A stretch of DNA of 62,865 nucleotides, taken from positions 1 through 62,865 of the forward strand of contig JAFLTY010000009.1 of NCBI GenBank assembly GCA_022509065.1. Reading direction: 5' to 3'. The stretch comes from Muribaculaceae bacterium. Its GTDB lineage: Bacteria > Bacteroidota > Bacteroidia > Bacteroidales > Muribaculaceae. Made by a program: the position numbers and the translations under genes. This document shows positions 7,823-19,456 of the stretch, piece by piece. The notes below the pieces were generated by a model. The model ran no database searches and was not told where the DNA came from. It saw nothing but the letters and a program-made list of their open reading frames with translations. Each line of letters starts with the position of its first letter. Positions within the stretch are counted from its first letter, which is position 1.

Positions 7823-9451
7823 ATGGCTTCATTAAAAGAAATAATATCAGAATTGCAGCCGTCTGCAACCTTCGAAGAAGTTGACGGTATACTAACGGTG
7901 ACTGTTGACGACGCTTATTGGCACGATTTGGCTTATGCCCTTCGGCATGACGAGCGCTTGTCGATGGATTTTCTTGTAACCATAATAGGCGTTGACCATG
8001 TTACTTCGCTCGGGTGTGTTTATGAATTGATGTCGACGGAACATAATAGCAAAGTCTCTGTTCAGGTATCGACAACTGACCGTACCAATCCGATGTTACA
8101 TTCGGTAGCAGATCTTTGGGCGGTAGCCACGTTGTTCGAGCGCGAGGTATATGACTTCTTTGGTATCATATTCATCAATAACCCTGACATGCGTCGACTT
8201 TTCCTTAGTGTTGACTGGAAAGGTTATCCTTTACGCAAGGATTATGACGAGTCACCAGAATTGAATCCTGTATCGACAGACAACGAACGCATCTGTGACA
8301 CCACCGACCGTTGGGTTGAAAAAGACGGACAGATAGTAAAAGAAACCGTCGAGGTTTTCAAACCCGGCGACTTTGTCGTAAACATCGGCCCGCAGCACCC
8401 TGCCACACATGGTGTGTTGCGTTTCCGCACCGCTCTTGACGGTGAGGAGATAAAGAAGATAGATGTCTATATGGGTTACATACATCGTGGAGTTGAAAAG
8501 CTTTGTGAGACGCAGATGTATCCACAGACCCTACATTATATGGATCGTCTGGACTATTTTTCGGGACAGAACTATCATCATGGTTTGTGCATACTGTACG
8601 AGCGAGCAGCCGGCATTGAAATTAGCCGTCGCGCGCAGGTTATACGTGTCATGATGGACGAACTGTCACGTATAGCCAGTCACTGTCTGTTTATAGGCAC
8701 CTATTGCATGGACTTGGGAGCAACGACTATGCTTTTTTACACACTGCGCGTCCGCGAGCAGATACTCGACATAATGGAGAAGACATGCGGAGCACGCATG
8801 ACATTCAATTATTCGTGTATCGGCGGTGTGATGCAGGATCTGGCGCCTGACTTCGTACAGGATGTTAAAGCCTTGTTGGCCGTTCTTCCCGCCAATATAA
8901 AAGAGTATAACAAGATTTTTACCGGCAACATCATCGCCAAGAATCGAATGGAAGGTGTGGGCAAACTGACACGCGAAGACGCCATCAGTTATTCCATCAC
9001 GGGACCGTCGGGACGAGCCAGTGGCTGGGCATGCGATATACGTAAATGGCAGCCCTACAGCATTTATAACGAGCTTGAATTTGATGAGATTATCGCTCAT
9101 GAAGGAGATTCGATGGCTCGTTTTAAAGTTCGCATGGCCGAAATGGAACAGTCAGCTCGTATTCTCGAACAGCTTGTGGATAATATCCCGGAAGGCGAAT
9201 ATTGCGTGAAAGTTCCAAAGATGCTCAAACTGCCTAAAGGCAGTTGGTGGCAGCTTGTCGAAGGCTGTCGCGGAGCTTGCGGTTTTTACCTTGAGAGTGA
9301 CGGTGGCGCCAAGCCTTACCGCCTGAAGATAGCACCTCCGTGTCTGCCTCTGGCCGGAGTCGTTGATCATATAACCTCGGGACTAAAGATAGCCGACCTG
9401 ATTACCGTTGGCGGATCGTTGGACTACATAGTTCCGGATATGGATCGTTAA
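7823..9451 (+). CDS. nuoCD: Fused NADH-quinone oxidoreductase subunits C/D
   Basis: 542 residues. The N-terminal ~150 residues are the NuoC (30-kDa) part, with VADLWAVATLFEREVYDFFGI and GYPLRKDY. After a linker, the NuoD (49-kDa) part begins near 180 with NIGPQHPATHG, whose His belongs to the quinone pocket, and ends with DYIVPDMDR. The fusion is common in Bacteroidota and enterobacteria. There is no insertion or break. The next gap is 99 bases and contains no terminator. Confidence 0.96.
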   Translation: MASLKEIISELQPSATFEEVDGILTVTVDDAYWHDLAYALRHDERLSMDFLVTIIGVDHVTSLGCVYELMSTEHNSKVSVQVSTTDRTNPMLHSVADLWAVATLFEREVYDFFGIIFINNPDMRRLFLSVDWKGYPLRKDYDESPELNPVSTDNERICDTTDRWVEKDGQIVKETVEVFKPGDFVVNIGPQHPATHGVLRFRTALDGEEIKKIDVYMGYIHRGVEKLCETQMYPQTLHYMDRLDYFSGQNYHHGLCILYERAAGIEISRRAQVIRVMMDELSRIASHCLFIGTYCMDLGATTMLFYTLRVREQILDIMEKTCGARMTFNYSCIGGVMQDLAPDFVQDVKALLAVLPANIKEYNKIFTGNIIAKNRMEGVGKLTREDAISYSITGPSGRASGWACDIRKWQPYSIYNELEFDEIIAHEGDSMARFKVRMAEMEQSARILEQLVDNIPEGEYCVKVPKMLKLPKGSWWQLVEGCRGACGFYLESDGGAKPYRLKIAPPCLPLAGVVDHITSGLKIADLITVGGSLDYIVPDMDR

Positions 9452-9550
9452 CAAAGACTCTTTCCGAACAAACGACTAATCGCGATTTAAGACATTCATA
9501 CTCTTTTCTCTTTGAAATACAACCAATCAACAATCGACTAACCAATCGTT

Positions 9551-10633
9551 ATGCAAGATTTCGCAGTCATTACAAACTGGATTCATGATTTTCTGATTAG
9601 CACACTCGGTTTGCCCACGTGGCTAACTGTGACGATAGAGTGTGTCGCTATCGGAATTGGATTGCTATTGCTGTATGCATTGCTGGCCTTATTCTATATT
9701 TACTTTGAACGTAAACTTTGTGCCGCCTTTCAATGCCGCCTCGGGCCCAACCGAGTAGGACCCTGGGGTTTGTTGCAGAGTTTCGCCGATATGTTTAAAA
9801 TTCTCATTAAGGAGCTTATTGAGCTAAAAAACATTGATAAGTTTCTGTTTGCGCTGGCTCCTTATCTGGTTATTATCGCCTCGATGCTTGCCTTTGCGGT
9901 GCTTCCATGGGGTAACGGATTGCAGATAATAGATTTCAACATCGGTATATTTTTCCTTATCGCAGTTTCCTCGATAGGCGTGTTGGGAATACTGCTTGCC
10001 GGTTGGTCGTCGAACAACAAATTTACTCTTATCGGAGCCCTTCGTTCAGGATCTCAGATGGTTAGCTATGAACTGTCTATAGGGTTATCGGTACTTACCA
10101 TGGTATGTCTTGCCGGTTCGATGTCAGTCGGTGATATAGTTGCAGAACAAAACCGCATGTGGTTTATATTCAGCGGACATTTACCTGCCATCATAGCCTT
10201 CATCATTTATATGATTGCCGGAACCGCTGAAACCAATCGTGGCCCGTTTGACTTGCCTGAAGCCGAGAGTGAGCTGACAGCAGGTTATCACACTGAGTAT
10301 TCGGGAATACACTTCGGCTTTTTCTATCTCGCCGAGTATCTGAATCTGTTTATTGTGAGCGGTGTTGCTGCGCTACTGTTCTTCGGCGGTTGGATGCCAT
10401 TGCATTTCCCGGGTTGGGATACATTCAACCACATCATGGACTATATACCCGGTGTGATATGGTTCCTCGGAAAAGCGTTTGTGCTGTCGGCCATCATAAT
10501 ATGGTTTAAGTGGACCTTCCCCCGTCTGCGTATTGACCAGATGCTCAACCTTGAATGGAAATATCTGTTACCCATCAATTTGGTCAATCTCGTGCTGATG
10601 GCATGCATCATAATTTTTGATTGGAAAATTTGA
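9551..10633 (+). CDS. nuoH: NADH-quinone oxidoreductase subunit H
   Basis: 360 residues, about eight membrane segments. It is the membrane subunit joining the quinone site to the proton-pumping arm. Conserved loops are present: [20 protein letters not shown] and [17 protein letters not shown]. In most Bacteroidota nuoI follows directly. Here the next gene is atpD, 50 bases on, and nuoI is found only after the whole ATP synthase gene set. Confidence 0.96.
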   Translation: MQDFAVITNWIHDFLISTLGLPTWLTVTIECVAIGIGLLLLYALLALFYIYFERKLCAAFQCRLGPNRVGPWGLLQSFADMFKILIKELIELKNIDKFLFALAPYLVIIASMLAFAVLPWGNGLQIIDFNIGIFFLIAVSSIGVLGILLAGWSSNNKFTLIGALRSGSQMVSYELSIGLSVLTMVCLAGSMSVGDIVAEQNRMWFIFSGHLPAIIAFIIYMIAGTAETNRGPFDLPEAESELTAGYHTEYSGIHFGFFYLAEYLNLFIVSGVAALLFFGGWMPLHFPGWDTFNHIMDYIPGVIWFLGKAFVLSAIIIWFKWTFPRLRIDQMLNLEWKYLLPINLVNLVLMACIIIFDWKI

Positions 10634-10647
10634 TACTGAAAAAATAA

Positions 10648-12186
<1,539 letters not shown>

Positions 12187-12298
12187 TAATGACGAAAAAG
12201 AGCCTGTAAATCACGCTTGTTTGCAATTTATCGAATGTTGTGCAATGCAACTCCACATTTAATCAATACCGATAGTAAAATTACCAATCCTTGAAATC

Positions 12299-12556
12299 AT
12301 GACACTCAAAATAATTTCGACAACCGAAGTATTATTTGAAGGAGAAGTAAGCCTGGTCAGCCTTCCCGGCACGCTGGGGCGGTTTACGGTATTGAATAAT
12401 CACGCCTCGTTGATATCCACATTGACAAGTGGTAAGATAGGATATAAAACAGGAGACAATGTGTTGCATGACAATGGCGGATATGAAGGAGAGTTTGAAA
12501 TTAAGGGCGGCATAGCCGATATTGATAACAATATAATATCTGTCTGCGTATATTGA
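12299..12556 (+). CDS. atpC: ATP synthase F1 subunit epsilon (short form)
   Basis: 85 residues: only the N-terminal beta-sandwich (SLPGTLGRFTVLNNHASLIS, then EIKGGIADI). The C-terminal two-helix domain that inhibits ATP hydrolysis in longer epsilon subunits (about 130-140 residues) is absent. Short epsilons are known in Bacteroidota, so this looks native and not truncated. It follows a 112-base gap after atpD with no recognisable signal, and lies 35 bases before atpB. Confidence 0.9.
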   Translation: MTLKIISTTEVLFEGEVSLVSLPGTLGRFTVLNNHASLISTLTSGKIGYKTGDNVLHDNGGYEGEFEIKGGIADIDNNIISVCVY

Positions 12557-12591
12557 TAGCTTCAATAAAAAATGATATTCTTTTCAGAGAC

Positions 12592-13740
12592 ATGACCCGA
12601 ATACTCAAAATATTTTTAATTACCGTTATCAGCGTTTTTGTCGGAACGCCCGCGACATTAGCGTCGGATCATAACGGAGACGAAGCTATCAACCCCAAGG
12701 AATTGATATTTGAGCACCTCGGTGACGGATATGGTTGGGAGGCTCCTTTCCAGCATCATATTCGTATTCCGTTGCCTGTTATTGTAAAAGCATCCGATGG
12801 TTTCCATATCTTTATGTCCTCGAAAGTAGCCGATGGCAAAATCTACAAAGACGGGGACGTAGAATTTAAGATAGCCGGCAAAGACAGCCCCTACAAAGGC
12901 AAGGTTGTTGAAATACGAAACGGAGAGGAGATAAAGCCATCAATCGATATTTCGATTACCAAAAACGTAGCAGCTATTTTTGTGTCTATTATCATTGTAG
13001 TAGGTTTGCTGCTGTGGTTGGCTTCATATCATCGTCGTCATCCATACAAAACGCCGCGTAAAGGACTTGGAGCTATCGAAGCCTTAATGACTTTCATATA
13101 TGACAGTGTCGTTAAATCGACTCTAAAAGACCAGGCGCGTCGTTTCGCACCATATTTATTGTCGGTTTTCTTCTTCATTTTCGTAATGAATCTGTTGGGT
13201 CTTATCGTAGTGTTCCCCGGAGGTGCTAACCTGACGGGCAATATAGCGGTTACCCTTGTTCTGGCAATACTTACTTTCCTGGTAACGAATATTTTCGGTA
13301 CCAAGCATTATTGGAAAGAGATATTCTGGCCGGATGTTCCCCTTTGGCTCAAATTCCCGCTCCCCATCATGCCTCTTATAGAGATATTCGGTATGTTTAC
13401 CAAACCGGCGGCACTGACAGTACGTCTTTTCGCCAATATGATGGGTGGACATATGATTGTACTGGTACTTACCTTACTCATATTTATCTTTGCAGCGGTT
13501 AACCCGGTAGCAGGTGGTGCCACCACCGTTGTCTCGGTACTGTTTTCAATATTCATGTTGCTGATTGATGTACTTGTTAGCTTTATACAGGCGTATGTGT
13601 TCACTATGTTGTCGACAATCTTCATCTCGTTGGCTCAAGAGCGCGAACACAAAGCCGAGGAGAAACATCAAAAAGAAACAGAGCAACAGTCAGCATCGTC
13701 CAAATCCGCAGTAACCGCGGTAACCGTCGCCAATAATTAA
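12592..13740 (+). CDS. atpB: ATP synthase Fo subunit a
   Basis: 382 residues from the ATG at 12592; an upstream in-frame TTG overlapping the atpC stop is judged spurious. The N-terminus is a signal peptide (MTRILKIFLITVISVFVGTP) followed by a periplasmic region of about 110 residues before the first core membrane helix, then the usual helices. The essential proton-path Arg is in AALTVRLFANMMGGHM. The C-terminal ~30 residues are hydrophilic and rich in K/E/Q/S. The N-terminal extension is typical of this phylum. Confidence 0.93.
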   Translation: MTRILKIFLITVISVFVGTPATLASDHNGDEAINPKELIFEHLGDGYGWEAPFQHHIRIPLPVIVKASDGFHIFMSSKVADGKIYKDGDVEFKIAGKDSPYKGKVVEIRNGEEIKPSIDISITKNVAAIFVSIIIVVGLLLWLASYHRRHPYKTPRKGLGAIEALMTFIYDSVVKSTLKDQARRFAPYLLSVFFFIFVMNLLGLIVVFPGGANLTGNIAVTLVLAILTFLVTNIFGTKHYWKEIFWPDVPLWLKFPLPIMPLIEIFGMFTKPAALTVRLFANMMGGHMIVLVLTLLIFIFAAVNPVAGGATTVVSVLFSIFMLLIDVLVSFIQAYVFTMLSTIFISLAQEREHKAEEKHQKETEQQSASSKSAVTAVTVANN

Positions 13741-13794
13741 TAGTGAGAGAAATTTTAACTTAAATAATCAATCAAACCAAATAATAATAATTAA

Positions 13795-14046
<252 letters not shown>

Positions 14047-14079
14047 AACAAACGTTTTTACACCGCAACCTACGTCCGC

Positions 14080-14099
14080 GCGGGCAGTTTTTAGCCCGC
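14080..14099 (+). promoter_or_regulatory. GC-rich hairpin between atpE and atpF
   Basis: GCGGGC - 8-base T-rich loop - GCCCGC. No T-run follows, so it is not a standard terminator. In a polycistronic message it could protect the atpE 3' end or slow read-through, helping make excess c subunit, but this is inference from position. Confidence 0.5.
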
Positions 14100-14167
14100 C
14101 GGGCATAGGTACAAGAAATGTGACGCACTGCGAATAAAAAATCCGTAACATTACAACACAACCCTGT

Positions 14168-14665
14168 ATGGAACTATTTACGCCTGATTTTGGCCTTATT
14201 TTCTGGATGTTTGTCGGTTTTGCCGTACTTTTCATCATTTTGTGGAAGTTCGCTTGGCCGGTAATATTGAAGACAGTAGATAACAGAGCCGAACTGATAG
14301 ATAAAGGTGTCGAATACGCTCAAAATGCAAAAGAGCAATTGGACAACGCCCGTAATGAGGCTCAGAAATACATTGACGATGCACGTCGTCAGCAGGCTGA
14401 CATGTTGCGCGAAGCTGACAAGATGAAAAATCAAATCATCGAAGAGGCCAGGGGCGCCGCTCAAAAAGAAGCGCAGAAAGTCATGGCTCAAGCCAAGTTG
14501 TCTATTGAGCAGCAGCAAAAAGAGGCGGAAGCCCAGTTCAAAAATCAAGTAAGCGATTTCGCTCTACAGATTGCGGGCAAAATAGTCAAAGACAGAGTAT
14601 CAAATGACGAAGCTCAATCGCAGCTTGTAAATACATATCTTGATCAGCTCGAAAACAAAAACTAA
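14168..14665 (+). CDS. atpF: ATP synthase Fo subunit b
   Basis: 165 residues. One N-terminal membrane helix (about 8-30, LIFWMFVGFAVLFIILWKF) is followed by a long charged coiled coil forming the peripheral stalk that holds F1 to Fo. Length is normal. It is separated from atpE by 121 bases and from atpH by 31. Confidence 0.94.
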   Translation: MELFTPDFGLIFWMFVGFAVLFIILWKFAWPVILKTVDNRAELIDKGVEYAQNAKEQLDNARNEAQKYIDDARRQQADMLREADKMKNQIIEEARGAAQKEAQKVMAQAKLSIEQQQKEAEAQFKNQVSDFALQIAGKIVKDRVSNDEAQSQLVNTYLDQLENKN

Positions 14666-14696
14666 CATATCGTTTTAAGAATTATTTCATATCACG

Positions 14697-15236
14697 ATGG
14701 ACAAAGGATTACTGCCGCGCCGTTACGCAAAAGCCCTATATAAATTCGCAACCGAAAAAAAACAGTCCGAGACTGTTTATAAGGCTATGCGCAATATTTT
14801 GGCGGCTTTCGAAACGAATCGAGAGCTGAGGGTAACTATTTCTAATCCTTTTGTTTCCGAACATGATAAAGCAAGTTTGATTGACAGCGCTGCCGGCATG
14901 CAAAACTCGGTTTTAGAGGATTTTGTTAAATTGCTTGCACAAAACAACCGGCTTGACATAATGCGCGAGGCAGCTCTTGCCTATACTACTCTTTACCGAC
15001 AGGAAAACAACATACATCTTGTTCATATCACTTCGGCTGCTCCATTGTCTGACGCAGATAAAAAACGCCTTACTGATATGATAGAGAAACATATTGACGG
15101 TGCGACTGCTGAATTCTCTTTCGAAGTCAATCCAGATTTGATAGGCGGTTTTGTTGTCAAACTGGACAACGAAAGTCTGGATGCCAGCGTTCGTAATCAA
15201 CTTGATCAATTGAGACAAAGCCTGATAACAAAATAA
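14697..15236 (+). CDS. atpH: ATP synthase F1 subunit delta
   Basis: 179 residues. Stalk subunit linking the b dimer to the top of the alpha/beta hexamer. It starts LLPRRYAKALYKFATEKKQ and contains the C-terminal signature NPDLIGGFVVKLDNESLDAS. Normal length. 69 bases precede atpA. Confidence 0.93.
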   Translation: MDKGLLPRRYAKALYKFATEKKQSETVYKAMRNILAAFETNRELRVTISNPFVSEHDKASLIDSAAGMQNSVLEDFVKLLAQNNRLDIMREAALAYTTLYRQENNIHLVHITSAAPLSDADKKRLTDMIEKHIDGATAEFSFEVNPDLIGGFVVKLDNESLDASVRNQLDQLRQSLITK

Positions 15237-15305
15237 GCCGCAATAAAAGAGCATAACAAACCTCTCTCAACAATATAACAGAAAATTCGTAAACCTGACA
15301 TAAAA

Positions 15306-16877
15306 ATGATTAAACCAAGCGAGATTTCGGAAGTTCTCAAACAGCAACTCGAAAACATTAACACCACAGTGACATTCGAAGAAACCGGCAAGGTACTTGA
15401 GGTAGGAGACGGTGTCGCACATGTATATGGACTGGATAATGTTCGAGCTAACGAACTTGTTGAATTTGAAAACGGAGTCAAAGGTGTCGCCCTCAATCTT
15501 GAAGAGAGTAATGTCGGTGTCATTCTGATGGATCGTGTCAACACAATATCCGAGGGAATGACCGTAAAACGAACCGGACAGATAGCCTCCATACCTGTTG
15601 GAGATGGGGTTTTCGGTCGCGTCATCAATGTGCTTGGCGAGCCGATAGACGGACAAGGCGCCATAGAAGGCAATCTCATTCGCCTTCCTCTTGAACGCAA
15701 AGCACCCGGCGTTATTTATCGACAGCCGGTAAATCAGCCGTTGCAGACGGGTATCAAGGCCGTCGATGCAATGGTGCCCATAGGTCGTGGGCAGCGCGAA
15801 CTTATAATAGGCGACAGACAAATAGGTAAAACTGCAATCGCGATAGACACTATCATTAATCAACGAGCCAACTTTGAGGCCGGCAAACCTGTCTATTGCA
15901 TATATGTGGCCATAGGGCAGAAAGCCTCGTCTGTGGCAGCCACTGTCGATACATTGCGTAAGCATGGAGCGCTTGATTACACAGTGGTTGTAGCTGCTAC
16001 AGCATCCGACTCGGCCTCGATGCGCTATTATGCACCTTTTGCAGGAGTCGCTATTGGTGAATATATTCGCGATACCGGTCGCGATGCGTTGATTGTTTAC
16101 GATGATTTGTCCAAACAGGCTGTCGCATACCGTGAAATTTCGCTTATTTTGAAACGTCCCTCTGGTCGCGAAGCTTATCCCGGTGATATCTTCTATCTGC
16201 ATAGCCGCCTCTTGGAGCGTGCTGCAAAAATTATTGATAATCAGGAAGTGGCATCGAAAATGAACGACCTCCCAGCAGCGCTTAAACCTTTGGTTAAAGG
16301 TGGAGGTTCGCTTACCGCCTTACCAATTATCGAGACACAGGCAGGTGACGTTTCGGCATATATACCGACCAACGTTATTTCGATTACCGACGGTCAGATA
16401 TTTCTTGAGACAGCGCTGTTCAACCGCGGTATCCGTCCTGCTATCAATGTCGGTATATCTGTATCACGTGTAGGTGGTAATGCGCAGATTAAATCGATGA
16501 AGAAAGTTGCCGGTACATTGAAAATTGACCAGGCACAGTTCCGCGAATTGGAATCATTTACCAAATTCGGTGGTGACATGGATCCCGTCACGGCTCGAGT
16601 TATCGATAAAGGACGTAAAAACGAACGACTGCTCATCCAACCACAATATCACCCATGGGCTGTCGAAGATCAAGTTGCAGTTATTTATTGTGGAGTTAAT
16701 GGTTTGCTCGAAAACGTGCCTATGGATAAGGTTTCTGAATTTGAGAAACAATTCATACAGTTGCTTCACGCCCGTCACGCCGATGATGTACTAGCTGTCA
16801 TCAAGAGTGGCAAACTGACAGACGACGTTACTGACAAATTGACTAAAGCCGCTGCAGAAATAGCCGGACAGTTCTGA
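15306..16877 (+). CDS. atpA: ATP synthase F1 subunit alpha
   Basis: 523 residues, non-catalytic nucleotide-binding subunit. P-loop GDRQIGKT at 169-176; the alpha signature PAINVGISVSRVGG lies in the C-terminal half. Full length, with no insertion. Long open frames on the opposite strand (up to 311 codons) are shadows of its codon pattern. Confidence 0.96.
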   Translation: MIKPSEISEVLKQQLENINTTVTFEETGKVLEVGDGVAHVYGLDNVRANELVEFENGVKGVALNLEESNVGVILMDRVNTISEGMTVKRTGQIASIPVGDGVFGRVINVLGEPIDGQGAIEGNLIRLPLERKAPGVIYRQPVNQPLQTGIKAVDAMVPIGRGQRELIIGDRQIGKTAIAIDTIINQRANFEAGKPVYCIYVAIGQKASSVAATVDTLRKHGALDYTVVVAATASDSASMRYYAPFAGVAIGEYIRDTGRDALIVYDDLSKQAVAYREISLILKRPSGREAYPGDIFYLHSRLLERAAKIIDNQEVASKMNDLPAALKPLVKGGGSLTALPIIETQAGDVSAYIPTNVISITDGQIFLETALFNRGIRPAINVGISVSRVGGNAQIKSMKKVAGTLKIDQAQFRELESFTKFGGDMDPVTARVIDKGRKNERLLIQPQYHPWAVEDQVAVIYCGVNGLLENVPMDKVSEFEKQFIQLLHARHADDVLAVIKSGKLTDDVTDKLTKAAAEIAGQF

Positions 16878-16930
16878 TTTTACGTAGGAATAGTAAAAGA
16901 AATAATTTCCAATCCCTGATTTAGAAAACA

Positions 16931-17815
16931 ATGGCTACACTACGCGAACTTAAAGGACGAATCGGCTCGGTGGCATCTTCCGAAAAGATTACGGGAGCCA
17001 TGAAGATGATTTCGTCAGCCAAGATGCATAAGGCTGAAGGCTCATTGCGTCGTCTCGTGCCCTTTAAGACACAGATAGAGAGCATAATGGCCAATCTCCT
17101 CTCGTCCGATGCTACTTTCTCCTCGCCATTGACAGAGTCCCATAGCGAAATACAACGAATCATTGTTGTGGTGTGGGGTTCCGATGACGGTCTTTGTGGT
17201 GCATATAATGTCAATGTTTGCAAGGGGTTGACCGAAAAGATAAAAACTTACCGATCAAGCTATCCGGAGGCCGAGATAGAAATCATGACCATAGGCAAGA
17301 AGATGTACAAAGCCGCATCGGCTTTGGGTTCTGGGTATGGAGTTAAAGTTACGGCTGCTTCTCTCGATTCAAAATCCGAGGGTAAAACAGTTGACAACTT
17401 TATGCTTGATTTACAAAACATGTTTTCTACCCGCAGAGCCGACCTTATAGAAGCCGTGTATATGCATTTCAAAACAGCTGGACGACAAGTGTTGACTAAC
17501 GTACAGTTGTTACCCATAGTACCAGAACTTTTTAATAACGGGCAGAAAACTGAAAGCAGTCGCCCTTATCTTTTCGAACCGGATGCCAATGCAATATTTA
17601 ATGCTGTGTTGCCAATGTTTTTGTTGTCGACTATGCAGGAAATATTCATTGAGAACCGAGCTTCGGAACAAGCCGCACGAGTTATGGCAATGCAAAGTGC
17701 CAACGACAATGCGAAAACCCTTCTTGAGGATCTCAACCTCGAATATAATAAATTGAGGCAACAATCCATCACAAGCGAATTGCTGGATATAGTCGGAGGA
17801 CAATCCAGAGAATAA
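16931..17815 (+). CDS. atpG: ATP synthase F1 subunit gamma
   Basis: 294 residues, the rotating central shaft. Conserved N-terminal coiled coil (LKGRIGSVASSEKITGAMKM) and C-terminal helix with MQSANDNAKTLLEDLNLEYN. It is the last atp gene; 71 bases later nuoI resumes complex I on the same strand, with no terminator and no TAnnTTTG box in the gap. Confidence 0.95.
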   Translation: MATLRELKGRIGSVASSEKITGAMKMISSAKMHKAEGSLRRLVPFKTQIESIMANLLSSDATFSSPLTESHSEIQRIIVVVWGSDDGLCGAYNVNVCKGLTEKIKTYRSSYPEAEIEIMTIGKKMYKAASALGSGYGVKVTAASLDSKSEGKTVDNFMLDLQNMFSTRRADLIEAVYMHFKTAGRQVLTNVQLLPIVPELFNNGQKTESSRPYLFEPDANAIFNAVLPMFLLSTMQEIFIENRASEQAARVMAMQSANDNAKTLLEDLNLEYNKLRQQSITSELLDIVGGQSRE

Positions 17816-17886
17816 AAAGACAATATAAAGTCGCGAAAGCGCACTAAACAAGAAATATAAACGAACAAAACCTAAATAACCAATCA

Positions 17887-18522
17887 ATGGGTAGTGTAAA
17901 AGATTATTTTAAAACACTTGGGACCGGGGTTGCAAGTTTGCTTAAAGGCATGCAGGTTACCGGAAAAGAATTTATTACTCCCAAGATTACTGAACGTTAC
18001 CCCGAAGACCGCGAAACCAGGCATGTACCTGCAAGATTCCGCGCGTTACTTCAGTTGAAGTACGACGAGCAGGGATTCTGTAAATGTACGGCTTGCGGAA
18101 CATGCGAGCGTAACTGTCCTAACGGTACCATCACGATTGAAACAAAAATGGTGGATACATGGAAAGGAAAAAAGAAAAAACTGGATAAATATATTTATGA
18201 CCTGGGCAGTTGTACTTTCTGCGATCTGTGTGTGACTACATGTCCTTTCGATGCACTGGAATTCACGAACGATTTCGAACAATCGGTATTCACACGTAGT
18301 AAGCTTATCAAGACGCTAAACGACCGTCCCGAACCCCCGGAACCGGAACCTACTCCTGAGGAACTGGCCGCATACAAAGCTCAGCAGGAAAAAATTGCAG
18401 CGGCAAAAGCGGCCGCAGCCGCTAAGGCGCCCGCAGCCAAAACAGCAGACACGACGACTGTCGAAACACCTAAAAAAGCAGACCAGACATCCGATTCAGC
18501 TACACAATCAAATGTTGAATAA
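17887..18522 (+). CDS. nuoI: NADH-quinone oxidoreductase subunit I (two 4Fe-4S clusters) with Ala/Lys/Pro tail
   Basis: 211 residues. Ferredoxin-like subunit passing electrons through clusters N6a and N6b. The ligands are two CxxCxxCxxxCP sets: C67/C70/C73/C77 and C109/C112/C115/C119. From about residue 147 the protein continues as a Pro/Glu- then Ala/Lys-rich low-complexity tail of about 65 residues, unlike the compact enterobacterial NuoI (about 180 residues). It is separated from nuoH by the eight atp genes. Confidence 0.94.
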   Translation: MGSVKDYFKTLGTGVASLLKGMQVTGKEFITPKITERYPEDRETRHVPARFRALLQLKYDEQGFCKCTACGTCERNCPNGTITIETKMVDTWKGKKKKLDKYIYDLGSCTFCDLCVTTCPFDALEFTNDFEQSVFTRSKLIKTLNDRPEPPEPEPTPEELAAYKAQQEKIAAAKAAAAAKAPAAKTADTTTVETPKKADQTSDSATQSNVE

Positions 18523-18569
18523 TCGATTAGTCTGACTATAATTCGAAAAATTACACAAAAAAGATAAAA

Positions 18570-19088
18570 ATGGAATCAGTAGGAAGTATCATCATGTACT
18601 TTATCATTGCGTTGGCAATGATAGTATTCTCGATACTGGCCGTAACATCACGCAAAATACTTCGTTCGGCCACATACTTGCTTTTCACACTGTTTGCCGG
18701 TGCCGGCGTGTATTTTATGCTGGATTATGAATTTCTTGGCGCCGTACAGATAGCAGTATATGCGGGTGGTATCGTTGTTTTATTCGTTTTTGCCATTTTG
18801 TTGACATCTAAACCCGGTGACAACACAGATAAACTTACTTCAAAATCGAAATGTATGGGTCTGGTTGCCGCTATAGCCACACTCATAGTTTCGGGCTATG
18901 CTTTGTTGACACGGGCAAATCTTTTCGGACAGCTACCCGAGATGTCTAATCCGGATATGCATACAATCGGTAGTCATCTTATCGGTACGACAGAGGCTTC
19001 CGGCGACTATCTCTTGCCCTTCGAGGCTGTCAGCGTACTGTTGCTCGCTTGTATTATCGGAGGTATTGTCGTAGCGCGTAAACGTTAA
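18570..19088 (+). CDS. nuoJ: NADH-quinone oxidoreductase subunit J
   Basis: 172 residues with five predicted membrane helices. The conserved stretch GAVQIAVYAGGIVVLFVFAILL forms the helix that couples quinone reduction to pumping. It is followed 19 bases later by nuoK. Confidence 0.95.
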   Translation: MESVGSIIMYFIIALAMIVFSILAVTSRKILRSATYLLFTLFAGAGVYFMLDYEFLGAVQIAVYAGGIVVLFVFAILLTSKPGDNTDKLTSKSKCMGLVAAIATLIVSGYALLTRANLFGQLPEMSNPDMHTIGSHLIGTTEASGDYLLPFEAVSVLLLACIIGGIVVARKR

Positions 19089-19107
19089 TCTTTAAATTGT
19101 ACAGACA

Positions 19108-19419
19108 ATGGAAATTACCGCAATTTATTACCTCATACCCAGTCTGATTATGTTTTGTGCCGGAGTTTATGGTTTCATAACTCGCAAAAACATGATTGCA
19201 ATGCTGATTTCGTTAGAGCTGATGCTCAATGCCGTAGATATCAACTTTGTCGTGTTCAATCGCTATCTGTTCCCCGGAGCGCTTGAAGGAATGTTCTTCA
19301 CGTTATTCGCTATCGCCATCGCCGCTGCCGAGACTGCAGTAGCTATTGCGATTATAGTCAATATTTTCCGATCCGCCAAAAACGTTGACGTGCATTCGCT
19401 TGATAAAATGAAATTTTGA
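19108..19419 (+). CDS. nuoK: NADH-quinone oxidoreductase subunit K
   Basis: 103 residues, three membrane helices, an MrpC-like antiporter-derived subunit. Conserved ISLELMLNAVDINFV has the first membrane Glu, and AAAETAVAIAIIV the second. Both are used in proton translocation. Normal length. Confidence 0.95.
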   Translation: MEITAIYYLIPSLIMFCAGVYGFITRKNMIAMLISLELMLNAVDINFVVFNRYLFPGALEGMFFTLFAIAIAAAETAVAIAIIVNIFRSAKNVDVHSLDKMKF

Positions 19420-19456
19420 AGGTTATTGAAAGACACTATTGAAAAAACTATAAAAA

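Noticed and set aside
15267-16202. 311-codon open frame opposite atpA
   Set aside because: Shadow of atpA codon use; no recognisable protein features, and atpA is certain.
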